This document shows, in pieces, positions 10,051 through 21,783 of a stretch of DNA of 64,000 bases. The notes under the pieces are model-generated. The model did not search any database. It saw nothing but the letters and a program-made list of their open reading frames with translations, and had not been told where the DNA came from. Where the stretch lies: NCBI GenBank assembly GCA_965649825.1, contig OZ287696.1, positions 682,001-746,000 on the forward strand, in the 5' to 3' direction. Position 1 is the first letter of the stretch, and every line of letters begins with the position of its first letter. The translations under genes and the position numbers were made by a program. The stretch comes from Penicillus capitatus. Taxonomy: Eukaryota > Chlorophyta.

Positions 10051-13000
10051 ATGCGTCGCTTCTCACGTCTGTTCAGCTCATCTCATAAGCGCCGCAGCGG
10101 TGAAGACGTAAGCCGTTACCCTCGCGGTGCATGCATGCCCATTCCCCTTTTTGGGACAGGTCGAGAAAAAGGTACAAGGGAGCGTCTCGCGGTTCTTCAG
10201 TAAAAGACGCAGCACTGCCTTTTTGAAACGCAGTAAAACGCGAAAAGGCGGTGCCTAGTTAACGACGTGTGGATCTAGACGGCATTGGGTACAATATAAC
10301 CGAAGAACAAACCACGGATGCGCCTGTCGACTCACATGTACCCGACGAAGCTCTCAAGACCGCAGATTATCGAAAAATCCTCCGCACGCTCACTGGAGAG
10401 CACAGTGAAACGTTCGGCAGGAGTGTACATAGACCGAATGAGGGGGTAGCACACGTGGAGACAACGACGAATCAAACAGAAGGGAGACTAAGCACCGTCG
10501 ACCAGGTATACCACCGAACACTATGCGCCATCGCGACGCCTCAGCGTTCCAACAGGACAGAGCGACCACCCTACACGATGCAGTCAAAATCGGCAACGTC
10601 AGAAGTGTGCGAGAGCTCTTGAGACGGGGCGCAGATCCAAATGCGACGGGTGCAGGGGAGGTTAGCTCCGAAGCAGAGATGGGACATATGTCTAGACGAG
10701 GATGCATGTGCTTTTGCAGAAGTTCCATCGTCCCCTGCACATCGCCGCATCAAAAGGAAATACAGAAATGATAAAGCTGCTGTTAGATAGTGGTGCCTCT
10801 ATTGATGCAGGAGATCTGTTGCAGTGGACAGCACTTTTCTTTGCTTGCCAAGATGGTCATCTGCCGGCCATTCAACTGTTGTTGGAACGCGGGTCCAACA
10901 TTCATGCACGAGCAAGTACTGGGGTCACTTGCCTCATGGTAGCTGCGAAATCGGAGAACGCGGTCATTATTCAGTATCTCATCCACAAAGGAGCAAAAAT
11001 TGAAGCAGTCGAAGAAGACGGCTGGACAGCTCTGCATTTCTGTGCACAGAACAGTTATGCCGTATCTGCCAGAAAACTGCTTGCCAATGGCGCACGTGTC
11101 GATGCGAGAACAACGGTATGCGTCTCGATCTACGCTGTTAAGATCATGCATGTGTGTTTGCTGGTTTGTGGTATGTAGAGTGGAATGACGCCGCTGATCA
11201 TTGCCACTGCAAAAGGGAATGTGGACACGATGCGTGTGCTCCTTGAGTACGGCGCAAAAGTTGATGTAGAAGATACTGATGGACGCACTCCAATGATTTG
11301 CGCAATTACCACACAAGACTACGAAAAAACACTACTTTTATTTCAGTATGGGGGGAATATCAACACACGTACTCATGAGAACAGCATGACAAGTTTGATG
11401 GTGGCCGTATCAGAAAACCGAATGGAGTTGGTTCGTTTGTGCCTTTTGGCCGGGTGCAACATTCATGATGAAGATCGGGTAAGATCGCTCACTCCCTTAC
11501 CATAGGACAGATGTGGACTGGCTGTCTGGCTGTACAGGATGGCTGGACGGCAATGCACTTTGCGGCCAAGACTGGGAATATCGAAGTTGGTCGGGCGCTT
11601 TTGAGTGCGGGGGCAAAGATTGAGGGAGGGGACAAGGGAAGTCCCCTACACATCGCACTGCGATGTGGACAAGTGGAATTTGTGGAGTTTCTACTTCTTT
11701 CTGGGGCAGATATCAATGCAAATGGTCCCGAAAACCTCAAGACCATGCACTATGCGACGGCGGCAGCGAGTCAGGGTAAAGACCTCTGTATGACCATGAT
11801 CCGATTGCTCATCCGAAGAGGGGCGAATATCAATCAAGTCGACAATCGAGGACATACAGCATTGCATACAGCAGCGATGGCTGGAAGAGCCCCCGCTGTG
11901 ATGGCACTCTTGTCACTCGGTGCTGATGTCACTGCCAGAAACAGTGACGGACACACGCCTCTGAGCTGTGCCTGCATCGAAGGAGAACTGGCAGCAGCGC
12001 GATTGCTGATTGAAGAAGGAGGTTCTGGTCTCTCCGAGCAATCCAACAACGGCTCACATCCGATCTACTTGGCAACAGCAAAGGGACACGATGATCTCGT
12101 ACGCTATCTCATTCTCAAAAAAGCCCCGGTGAATCTTCCAAACGTCAACGGGATGACGCCTTTGATGGTGGCTGTTCTCTACAACCGCGTCAATTCCGCC
12201 AGAATGTTGATACAGGCTGGTGCAGATCCCAATACCAGAAGAGAAGACGGGCGCACCGCTTTGATCATCGCCGTGATCGAAGCCAATCTCGAAATGATTC
12301 AGTTGCTGCTGGACAACGGAGCTCGTGTGAATCAACGAGGAGACAGTTCATTGACCCCACTCTTCGTCGCCTGCCACAATAATCTGAAAGACGTCGTGAG
12401 ACTATTACTAAGATACCAGGCAAAAGTCAACTGCGTCTGCGAGAATGGAAACACTCCATTGATCGCCACCATTCAACACAATGATGAAGAACTGGTTAGA
12501 ATGTTGCTACAGGTGGGTGCACTACCATCAGGACTCGTTCCATCGATCGAAGCCTCTCGCACACCATTGCATCTTGCCACGGCTTTTGGTTTTCCAAACA
12601 TCGTGAAGCTTCTGCTGAACAACGGGGCAAATCCGAATGAAGTCGAGAAGCAAGGAATCACAGCCCTGTTTGTGGCTGTTGAGAACGGAGACCTGGAGCT
12701 TGTTCAATTGCTCATTGCCGCACACACAAACTTGGATGTGGTATCTGCGAAAGGGAAAACGGCGATTGTGCATGCGATTTCGGATGGCAATTTCGACATC
12801 GTCAAAGCGTTGGCTGAGGCTGGAGCAAATGTCGATATTCCAAATCCAGATGGAATTACTGCTTTGCACGCAGCCCTGCACACCGGAGATGTTGCCACTG
12901 CCGAACTCCTCATTCGTCACGGAGCTGATGTCAACAGAAAAGCACTGGTAAGTCGAGCCACCTCATCACTCTGTGGCCTCCGAAGTCGCGAGATCGATCA

Positions 13001-13837
13001 TATATTGTGTCCTTGATAGGGAGCACCACCTGTCTCTATTGCAACAACAGCAAATCATGTCGAGTGCGTGAGATTACTCATCGTCGCTGGTGCCAATCTC
13101 AATGCCGTCGATGAAGTATGCGTTCTCTGTTGATCGAGCAGACGAATGATTGGAGACTGTTTGGACAGAATAATGCGACAGCACTGTACAATGCTTCATT
13201 CAAAGGACTTGTTGATATTGTGCATGTGCTTCTTGAAGCCGGAGCTGATCCGAACATCAAAGCCGATGTAGATATGCCACTTGTCTCGCATTTGATGTTC
13301 CCTGATCTTTTGCTGCTCTAGAGTGGTGCCGTGGCTATTCATGTCGCAGCACAGGAAGGGCATGCCGAAATTGTGAAGCTTTTGGTCGAAAACGGAGCGG
13401 ACTTGTTCATCCTGACAAGAGATTCCAGATCAGCAATGGATATTGCAGCAAGCAAACGTCACAGATCTGTGGTTACTGTACTCGCCTCGGCAGCAAACAG
13501 ATCTCAACACAAATCGCCGACGCCACAGAATCTACCTCCCTCTCAAACACGATCCATTGCACCGAATAAGCCTGTTACAACACCCCTCGCACCTGTTCGC
13601 AAAAATGCCGCCTTGGAAGATATGTTATACTGCCCCATAACGGGACAGATAATGGAAGATCCAGTGGTCGTCGGTGATGGCCACACATACGAAAGGGCTG
13701 CAATCGTCGAATGGATTCAGAATTACGGCACATCGCCTTGGACGAAAAAACCGATCTCTGTCCAGATCCTCGTGCCCAATCTGAATCTCAAACATCAGGT
13801 GGAAATCTATAAAGCCACTAGAGACAAGAGAGAATGA
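10051..13837 (+). CDS. Ankyrin-repeat protein with C-terminal U-box (right copy)
   Basis: Paralogue of the gene at 2782-6236, in opposite orientation. The U-box is complete: LYCPITGQIMEDPVVVGDGH, then TYERAAIVEWIQ and NLNLKHQVEIY close to the C-terminus. It follows a linker rich in Ser/Pro/Gln and about two dozen ankyrin repeats (for example GHTALHTAAMAGRAPAVMAL). The first repeat exon joins as DQ to DRATTLHDAVKIGNVRSVRE through a 56-nt intron, the same place as in the left copy. The N-terminus differs: an exon at 10051 gives a basic, Ser-rich start MRRFSRLFSSSHKRRSGED, and a junction near 10251 admits either a 28-nt or a 115-nt intron in the same phase. Predicted E3 ubiquitin ligase; partner unknown. 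Confidence 0.83.
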
Positions 13838-15217
13838 GCATCTATGAAAATGATCCCAATCAGCGCCGAGAACTTAGAATATCTGTAGTCGATATCTCAT
13901 GTGCCTGCTGCACCAATTGATGCCAGTTTACACGGCTATTTCATTTCCAGAGGGAACTTGGCTTTTCGTGTGCTTCTGCAGTGTGAATATGTAATAAGAG
14001 GAAGATATGACTGAAAGGATATCCTGGACGAAGGTCATTGACGAGCTCGACGGAGTTCACCTGTCATGATGTGATTCATCAGTTTATTCTTTAGCTGTGA
14101 GGGGAGATGCTCTCTGTGTACTGGATGCAGACTCTTTCCGTGACGTACATTTACTTCCTGCATTTTGAAGTTGAGTTCTTCCGAAGATGTAACTGACTTT
14201 TCGTTGTCGCTTTTTGATCCCGAAGAAAATCGAGACTTCTTACTTGATAGAGCATGAAAACCGCGCAGGATTCTTTGCTTCTTGATATGATGAGAATCAA
14301 CAAAAGCAAACAAAATCGTTTTCTTTTGGAACGGGTCTTCGTTATTGCCTCTCCGCTTCGCAGACTCATCGCAATGTACTCAGATGTTCTCTCTTGGAAT
14401 GCCATGTTGACGGATGGGATGGATGGTCAGGGTGTCTACTGCTCACATGCATGCATGCTTTTTTAGCAGTCACGTCGTTGTTTTTTCATCATGTCAGGAC
14501 ATTTGGTCCGCGAGTTGTGTTTTCTGACGAATCACTTATCATCTTGGCTGACGAATCACCGAGATCCGTATTTCGAGCAGTATATCTGATTATGGCCAGT
14601 AGGTAAAGGAATGCCTGCGGTTTGCTTTATCGCTGTAAAGCAATAAGAAACCGTTTGGATCATCGTAGATCGCACAGAGTCCTCATTGGCATCTGAATGC
14701 CTCGCTTTTCGTTTGACGCTCAAGAAAACGATGAAAACGAGAATCTCTGCAGTGAGAAACGAACATGCGTTTATTCAAACGTAATAGCAAAGCAGTCGTG
14801 CTAGACGGTGATGCGGGATCCTGAACATCACTCGCGGGTGGCGGCGCATCGAATGGACATCGTCTGCATATCGCCGACGTGAAAAGAACGCCGTGTACAT
14901 TGGCACGCGTCAAGGGGCCAGTTCTATCGCAGTCGAGTCGCCAACCGCATCGTGCCAGTTACGGTTCATGCATCTAGTCGCATGAAAGTGCCGGAATCGC
15001 GGATTCTGTGCGTCCTCTCTTGAGACAACATGTAGACAGAAGCACGCATGCATCCGAAAAGCCATGGTCATCGAATTGCACATGGTAGTAACCGAGCTCG
15101 CTGTGCTTGCTGTCTGTATTGACCCTACTGTCGCGACAAGATGCACCATTCAAAAATAACAACACTTGAAGAAAGACGTACGAAAGTTATTCTGTGGCAA
15201 AGCACTTTTTTGCACTG
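13838..15217. other. Intergenic interval with at most a weak minus-strand reading frame
   Basis: No recognisable gene. Two minus-strand frames at 14035-14405 could be exons of a small Ser/Lys-rich protein, but I could not find a convincing junction, start or family. The rest shows nothing supportable. Confidence 0.4.
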
Positions 15218-17154
15218 TCATAACTTCTGGTTTTCTGTTGCCCGTTTCTTTTTTGTCATAAAGTTTCCTGCCAGATAGATGGTGCAGTAGATAATGTGAG
15301 GGATGAACTTCATGGAAGCGTACACCTGCATAGATTCTTTGAAAGATAGGATCTGAAAAACAAACGTCTCCTGGAGTGTGCACATGTGAAGAGGGCAAAC
15401 CAAGAAAGCTGTGGCTGAGTAGTTCAATGATATACTCGAGTACGCGATTTTGACACATCTGTACCAGAACGTCTGCGAAATTTCTCTTTTGCTTTGCTCC
15501 CATCGATGCAACACTGACAGCAGTGATGTGACAGGTCAAAGCATGCAGACACGGCATTTGTCTTACTTTTGGAGGAAGAAATGGCCACAACTGCCGATAC
15601 AAAGAACATGAAATAGCCTGGATACAATCCCTGAAACAGTACAGCTGCACGCAGTGAGGGAGATTGCTGCGATGCGTACATGCCACAGTGCACTGATCAG
15701 CTGAGTGATCATGACGGCGGAGAAGGAAGACATCGCATTTGTCGACATCAGTCTGTCGTAGACATCTAATCGACCACACAAGATGATGATATTCATGAGG
15801 GATGGGTGAGGCAAACGCACATCTACGAAGAAAAGTTCCGGTGCAAATGTTCCAATCGCGAGGCAGAAGGGCGAAACTTGTGGCGAATTCTACGGCCACG
15901 ACATCTGCATTTCGACATCTGTCCCTGTAGATCAACCAACATATGTTGCAGGACAGACAGACACAAATGGCGATGTTTTCTGACCATTTGTGGCGTTTCT
16001 CTTCTTTGTCTCCATCACTTGTGCCGTTGTATCCGTACTGCGAGGCGATCGATGCTGCTTCGGCTAGTCCCCAAGCAAAATAGTACTTCATACGATATGA
16101 TATACACACCAATGATGCTAGCAAGTACCTAGAAGCGAAGCATGCACCCAACAACAGCTACAAAGCTGAAGGAACTTCATTCCCAATGAAGCTGACAGGA
16201 AGGATTCGCTGAAGAGCAGGTCGAATGTGTAATACGTGTTCATTGTTAAGTGTAACGCCATGCAGACCATTGACGTGAAGATGGCTCGAAGAGCAGCCAT
16301 CCCTCTCGGTGGCAGTGGGGCACTCCACAACTACAGTCCATCAGCGTCTGAAACAATTGATGGGATGGAAGAGAAAAACATCAGCCCGTTCGACATAGTT
16401 TTTGTAGTCTTTGAATTCTGTGAATGGTCCAGAGAGCAGATGTCCAAAGCATAGGACGTAGCTCAGAAACTCCAGGAGTGATGGACTCTCGTGGAGCATT
16501 TTCTGTTTTTGATAAGTTGTCATGCTTTTCGCAGTGACCTAAACAGCATCCCGTCGAATAACGATGACTTGAAAGGCATTCAAACATTGTTCTTTTCTTC
16601 AGCTTGGTCATATGCTTTATTTCTTTCGCCAGCTTGACGACATTCTGCAATGGCCACGAGCTTAAGGAATAGAATCATAAGCGCCCCTGTTGCATCCATG
16701 GCGCCTCCCTGCCACGCGGCTCCACTGGCATTCATAACATGCCTTCATAGCCGTTTTCTCAACACCATGTGAGAATGTTTCATGCATGTTACATGTAGAC
16801 GAGATGGGGGAAGCAGACAAGCCAGACCAGTTTGCCACAGTGTGCCGGAGAAAGATGCATCGCCGCAAAGGTGAACATGATCGGTGGTAGAAGATGCACG
16901 ACGCTGTTTCCAAATGGCAGATAGATTAATATCCAGCCGCTTAAAATGGCAAACATATGCGTCCCTTCATTGCCAATGTCGGTTATCCCGTTCGACAGGG
17001 AAAGGATCGACCTACCGACGACACTGGGGATCTGTCGCTGACACCACGCAACTGGGAGACAGGCAAAAAGACATGCGGCAAACCGCCATTGAGAGACGCT
17101 AATGCCAAGAGAGGACGCGATACTCTCTTCGCAATCCATTGAAGGCAGCGCCAT
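15218..17154 (-). CDS. MBOAT-family lysophospholipid acyltransferase
   Basis: Multi-spanning ER enzyme that transfers acyl chains to a lysophospholipid (LPCAT/LPEAT-like). Diagnostic sequence includes YRMKYYFAWGLAEAASIASQ followed by YGYNG, then NADVVAVEFATSFALLPRDW and NICTG. The catalytic segment is restored by splicing: ALWH ends one exon and GLYPGYFMFF starts the next, giving the WHG motif with the catalytic His. The C-terminal exon has LNYSATAFLV and several hydrophobic helices and ends KKKRATENQKL, a lysine-rich tail compatible with ER retention. The start at 17154 gives MALPSMDCEESIASSLGISV, followed by hydrophobic segments. A 334-codon open frame at 15150-16154 mostly reads wrong-frame sequence after its first exon. 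The starts of this gene and the PLAT-PP2C gene are 72 bp apart, so they probably share a promoter. Acyl acceptor unknown. Confidence 0.8.
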
Positions 17155-17226
17155 ACTAAAGTAAACAAGAACGGGCCGCGCACCGGCATCTCCCTTCGGA
17201 GCACACGTCCTGTCACGGTGAGGAGG
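17155..17226. promoter_or_regulatory. Compact divergent promoter, MBOAT / PLAT-PP2C
   Basis: Only 72 bp separate the two opposite start codons, so promoter elements and both leaders must overlap in this interval or reach into coding sequence. Confidence 0.4.
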
Positions 17227-18831
17227 ATGGCTCACCGTCGAGTGCGTTTTCTTGCGACACTGTTGAGGCGCTGCAGCAATCTACAGAGAACTTCAACGAG
17301 ATTTTTGTGGACGTGGGAGACGCCTGTCTGTGTCGAGAAGAGCGTCGCCGGAATAAGATGCGAAATACGACCGCGGTTTGACGCGCGAAGCGTCTCGTCG
17401 GTCTCGCCTCAGGAGACTTTCGAATCTCATGCGCCGTACCTGTACAAAATCCGGATCATTACCGGAAACGTACGCGGCGCAGGGACCATGGCGAGCATTC
17501 GACTGCAGCTCATCGGCACTCGAGGCGAGAGCGACGTCGTGATGGTTTCGAAAGACAACGGATTTCCACAAGGATCCGTCGAAACAGCCGTTTTGTCAAT
17601 CTCTACTGACATCGGGGCGCTGCGCATGGTCCGAGTCGAACGGGACGACACGGACGGGACAGTCTCAGACGAGAGCTGGTTCCTAGAGAAATTGTTGATT
17701 GATGAGCCGACGGGATCACAGTTGTGTTTTCCCTGCATGCAATGGTTTGGGTTGAGCTCATGTGGCGTCATTACAGGTAGGCACACAAGACATTTGCGCT
17801 CGAGCTCCTTTTTCCTGTCAGACCGATGTGATATCTAGCTCCAAAAATGCGCCATCTACTGCCACAAAGCTTCCGGACAACGGAATGGATACACACGAAG
17901 CAGCACAAAGTGAAGATCAAGGCATCCGGAATGGTCATCCCTCATCCAGAGAAGGTTCAAGAAGGAATGAAAGCGGTCAACCGCAATGGAAGAGGACTGG
18001 GAGGGGAAGATGCATTTTTCTACGTGTTTGGCAAGTACGCCCATCCCCATTTGTGCCTCTGCTTCCATCTCATGCTGTCCGCCATGTGAAGAAACGAGGT
18101 CTTTGGTATGGGAGTTGCCGATGGCGTTTATTCTTGGCGCAAGCGTGGTATCGATCCTGGACGTTTTGCATACTACTTGATGGAACAGGCATACATTAAC
18201 ATTAAGAATGGCTACGATGATGTCTTTCGAGGTATGTCTTGACCGTAAGTGGTCGGTCTCTTTGAGTGTGGCTGTGTTCTCTTGATGAGTGCTACATACC
18301 GCTTCGCGCAAAATGGAAGCAGAAGGTGTTTATGGTAGCAGCACCTGTTGTCTGTTGACGATCAACATGAATAATGGACGATTGAATAGTGTCCTCTTGG
18401 GCGATTCGGGATTCATTGTGGTAGGAAGGCGCGATTATCATCCGGAGACGCATCTTGTGTTCCGCACACCGCAGCAGGAGCATGAATTTGGTCGTCCCTT
18501 TCAACTAGGACATCATGAACATGCCAGCAAACCGACCGATGCCATCATGGACAGCTTTCAGATATTCCCTGGCGATACTGTCGTGATGGGCACCGATGGT
18601 TTGTTTGACAACTTATTTCTACCCGCAATTATTCAGCAAGTGGAGCATCACAGAGAGAACGGAAAACCGCCTCAAGTGCTGGTCGGAAAGCTGATTGAGA
18701 TGGCGCATGACATTTCTATGGACAAGACAGTAGAGACTCCCTATTCTCTTGGATTCACCGAAGCTCTTAATTTGTCGAGCAGTGGTGGCAAACCAGATGA
18801 TATCACCGTCACTGTTGCATACATCGCATGA
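17227..18831 (+). CDS. PLAT-domain / PP2C-type (PTC7-like) phosphatase fusion
   Basis: Predicted metal-dependent Ser/Thr phosphatase with an N-terminal PLAT/LH2 lipid- or protein-binding domain. Exon 1 begins with an Arg-rich, acid-poor leader (MAHRRVRFLATLLRR) typical of organelle import, followed by PLAT sequence YKIRIITGNVRGAGTMASIR through WFLEKLLIDEP. An in-phase intron (about 60 nt) leads to APKMRHLLPQSFRT and then the phosphatase: PHPEKVQEG, GGEDAFFYV, VFGMGVADGVYSWRKRGIDP, RFAYYLMEQAY, VLLGDSGFIVVG, MGTDGLFDNL, and finally SSGGKPDDITVTVAYIA. These are the metal-binding Asp positions of the PTC7/SpoIIE-like subgroup (D in GGEDA, ADG, GTDGLFDN, PDD). All four exons join in phase. PTC7 relatives act in mitochondria or plastids; the PLAT fusion is unusual. 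Substrate unknown. Confidence 0.82.
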
Positions 18832-18955
18832 CCCGTTCTCGATTAAATGCAAGAACAGGGTATCAAACATTGTGATTCGTTCGCGGGGGTATGGTGTTGA
18901 GAGCAGAACGCACGCTGCTGTTTTCTCTTGTGAAATGCCTTAGACACATTCACCT

Positions 18956-19364
18956 TCATCTCGGACCGTATCCAGCACACCCAATGCCTTCCCATTCGGT
19001 ACCGCAGCCGCCGTCCAAGAAAGCGGCATCGATGGACGCGTCGTCCTGATGACATAGGATCATGGACAGCGAAAGAGGAAATGGATTTTACCGCTAGTGT
19101 CGTTGCATCGGCATAGTGATTGTAAGTCGTTGCTTGTTTGGCTTTCTTCTGCGCTGGCGGTGCTTGAGTCGTCATCGAGAGATTGGGCCTTTTGGATTGA
19201 GTCGCTGTCCGCTGCGTTCGCTCCACCAGTGGCGGTGCGTTTGATATCGTTTTCGAGGACGAGCCAAGGGGTTTGGTGGAGTGTCGCTGTCGTCTCTCTA
19301 GAGTTTCTTTCCACAGCACTTCGATCTGCGATGCTGAGTAATAGACGTTTGCGTTCTGAGCCAT
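18956..19364 (-). CDS. Small unassigned protein, disordered and Ser/Thr/Lys-rich
   Basis: I do not recognise this protein. From MAQNANVYYSASQIEVLWKE it runs through a polar, low-complexity middle (SSSKTISNAPP, QAPPAQKKAKQATTYNHY) and then, after an in-phase 45-nt GT-AG intron, an acidic glycine-rich end with DDASIDAAFLDGGCGTEWEG and a stop. The intron switches from a frame that would read Arg-rich nonsense to one with protein-like composition, which is the main evidence for a gene. Its start is about 80 bp from the 5' end of the coiled-coil gene on the other strand, consistent with a shared promoter. Confidence 0.5.
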
Positions 19365-19443
19365 ATTCGTTCGATCAATGTGTTCGTCGACGGATTTCGA
19401 CAGCACACTGTCCGACATGCATTCCGTCCACGTCAAAGGTCCA

Positions 19444-20220
19444 TGGGCTTATTACGAACATCGACACCTCCAGCAAAGGCGCGAACTGGAAATTGTGCAA
19501 TCAGAGGTTGGCGAAACACCATCCCTTCTTCTTGAATGTGCCTGATGCCGTCGCACAGAAAAACAATCTCGAGACGCAACTCCACGAACAGATTGAAGAA
19601 GTCAAACAGCTGAGGAAACAACTTGACGAAGAGAGAAAGCGATCCGAGGTCGCCAATGCGCAGCTTGTAGAAATTCAGCGTGATCAGGATGCATCACGAA
19701 ATCAGTCAGAGCAAGATAGAGCAGAGAATGCCAAGTGTGTCATCTGTTTGAGTGGTTATCGACGTTTTGCGTTCAGTATGCTAGAGGATGTTCGTCGCCG
19801 TCTGAGAATCGTCTGTAAAGAACGCGATGGACTGAAGGAGCAGAATACCGTTATGCGTCGCGAGATCAAACAGCACTTCGCGATCAAGACATCCGCGATT
19901 GAGAAGATGGAAAAGCTCAAGTGTCATATCGGCCTCACGTCGTCCGAAAGCGAATCCCTTTGCCAGGTCATTCTGTGATGATCCCTTCTTCGTCAAACAT
20001 CGCCGTTCAGGAAATGGACGCCATCAAGGCACAACACAGTGAGATGATGCTGGCGAATGAGCATCTAGTGTCGGAGAATGCATTGCTCAGGAGCCAATGC
20101 GAAGAACATACAAAACACTGTCTTCTGCTGATTCAGGAGAACAAACGCCTAATGGAGATGTCGGGATCTATCTCGATAGAAGAGAATTGCGTAGTTGAGG
20201 GATCCAGAAACGAGCATTGA
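19444..20220 (+). CDS. Coiled-coil protein, function unknown
   Basis: Long heptad-rich helices dominate: QKNNLETQLHEQIEEVKQLR and further Lys/Glu-rich sequence, then MLEDVRRRLRIVCKERDGLK, and EMDAIKAQHSEMMLANEHLV in the last exon, ending GSRNEH. Two in-phase introns are supported: one beginning at GTGTGTCATC and ending TTCAG just before the Met-Leu-Glu-Asp exon, and one of 44 nt after SLCQ. The N-terminus is unresolved: an ATG near 19444 is plausible, but its frame and the coiled-coil frame are not joined by a splice that I could verify. No family assignment; structural or trafficking roles are possible. Confidence 0.6.
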
Positions 20221-21783
20221 TCCTTAGATTCGTATGAAAGATGCCCTCGTGTTCTTTCCGAAAAGGAGATATATATAAATCAATTTACAAACCTCGTGTG
20301 CCAGTGGCATGTGAGGTGAGGTGTTTAACATGGGGTGCAATCAATCAGAAACATGGGTGAGTCCCCCCGAAAAGGAGATGTAAAAGCCATTAAACCAAAA
20401 AACATACGCGGTAGTGTAGCCGGTCGGGCCGGGTGGCGAGAGCGCTATTATAGGAAAGGTTTGTAACTGTCCGGAGCAAGTTAAAGTTTGGCCCAAATTT
20501 AATGTTAAATACCCGCCTCGTCACGTGACCTCTTAGACGGTCAAGTCGGCAGAATCTTAGAACCAGCAAACGTGTCCCTCCTCCACGCGCGAGACCACCT
20601 ATTCTGAGGCAACCCCTAGGCACATTATTGGCTACCAGAAAACGTCAACAGGCTGATCGAATCGTTTTCATGGAATTGGTCTCTTGTTCCTTTATAACGT
20701 TTTTGTTTTTCTCCGAGAAGATATGTCTTTAGAATTAACACGGTCTTTCATCTTTATGCCAGCCGGTTCTCCTTCTTCGCGAGGTTGACAATACTTCGCG
20801 GCCGCTGATGTCTCCAGTGTGTTACATCTACATCTGAAAAAGAGGGTTACTCACCTGGTTACTACGATCTCTAGTTGTAATATCGTTCCCGTTAGCGTGT
20901 GTTTCTTCGACGAGAGCGCGATACAGTGAAAGCATTAAATATGCACGAGATCTTTCGAATTCTATTCAGCTATTTCTACCAACCGCATATCAGAGCAGAA
21001 AAAGTAAAGGCTGTGTCAATCGCAACATTGATCTGAAGAACGCTGCTTTGATGTATGTCTACCGTTCGAAGACTTTAACTCCTCTAAAAACAGAGACTTA
21101 ATGTCTAGGTAGCAATGAGGCCCAAAACCACAAAAGCGAAGAATACCTTTGCTGGGCTCGTAATGACAGATTCTGTTATCGAGCGCGCAAGAAAGCTGTA
21201 GATTTTTTGTTCGTCGCAGTGTGGTGATAAAGGAGCGGAAAAAACAAGGCGCTATTACTATATAAGAATTAAAATGGTAACGTTCAGTTCTTACAATGAG
21301 CAATATAGTGTTTGAACATAGTCGCTTATAGGATAAAACATATCAGCGGTCGCGGTTCCTTACAAAGAAGCCAATAAGGTCTTCGTATGTGATTGAACGG
21401 AGAGTTTCACACCGTTCCGAATGTCGACTCGCACAACATCACTATGAAGACATGTGCTTCTGAATCAGAGTTAAAAGCCTTTCCACCTTTAGCAGATAGG
21501 CATTGGACACAGATAATGCTTCTTCAGCATTTTGCTGTTCTAAACACGTAGGAGCCATCATCCAGAACTCCAATCAAGCGATCAAATTTACTTTTATACA
21601 ATGAAACCAGATACAAAGTTTCGAAATCGGAAGTTGTTAAATCGACACGGTCAACGACACAGAGTTCTCCTCACCAGCCTAAAAAACAAGTTCCACATGA
21701 CGTTCCAAAAAGTCCAACAGTGAAGAGTTACTCGTCATACATTGTATAATTGATCAAGAACGTCGCTTTCCGCTATTCTAGTA
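20221..21783. other. Non-coding interval; its right part belongs to the inverted NACHT duplication
   Basis: No gene is evident at 20221-21000. From about 21040 to 21783 the minus strand aligns by eye with 48913-49690 on the plus strand, so this is downstream flank copied along with the NACHT gene. A GC-rich patch near 20407-20450 resembles part of a structured RNA but has no tRNA boxes. Confidence 0.55.

Noticed and set aside
10245-10280. A 28-nt ultra-short intron in the right ankyrin/U-box gene
   Set aside because: A 115-nt alternative using a later acceptor fits the same phase, so the ultra-short intron is not required.
15150-16154. A 334-codon minus-strand open frame as one protein
   Set aside because: Only its beginning reads MBOAT sequence; after the first splice site it runs through introns and wrong frames, while spliced exons restore the WHG motif and C-terminal helices.
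20400-20480. GC-rich segment resembling part of a tRNA or other structured RNA
   Set aside because: No A/B box pair, acceptor stem or anticodon arm could be assembled on either strand.
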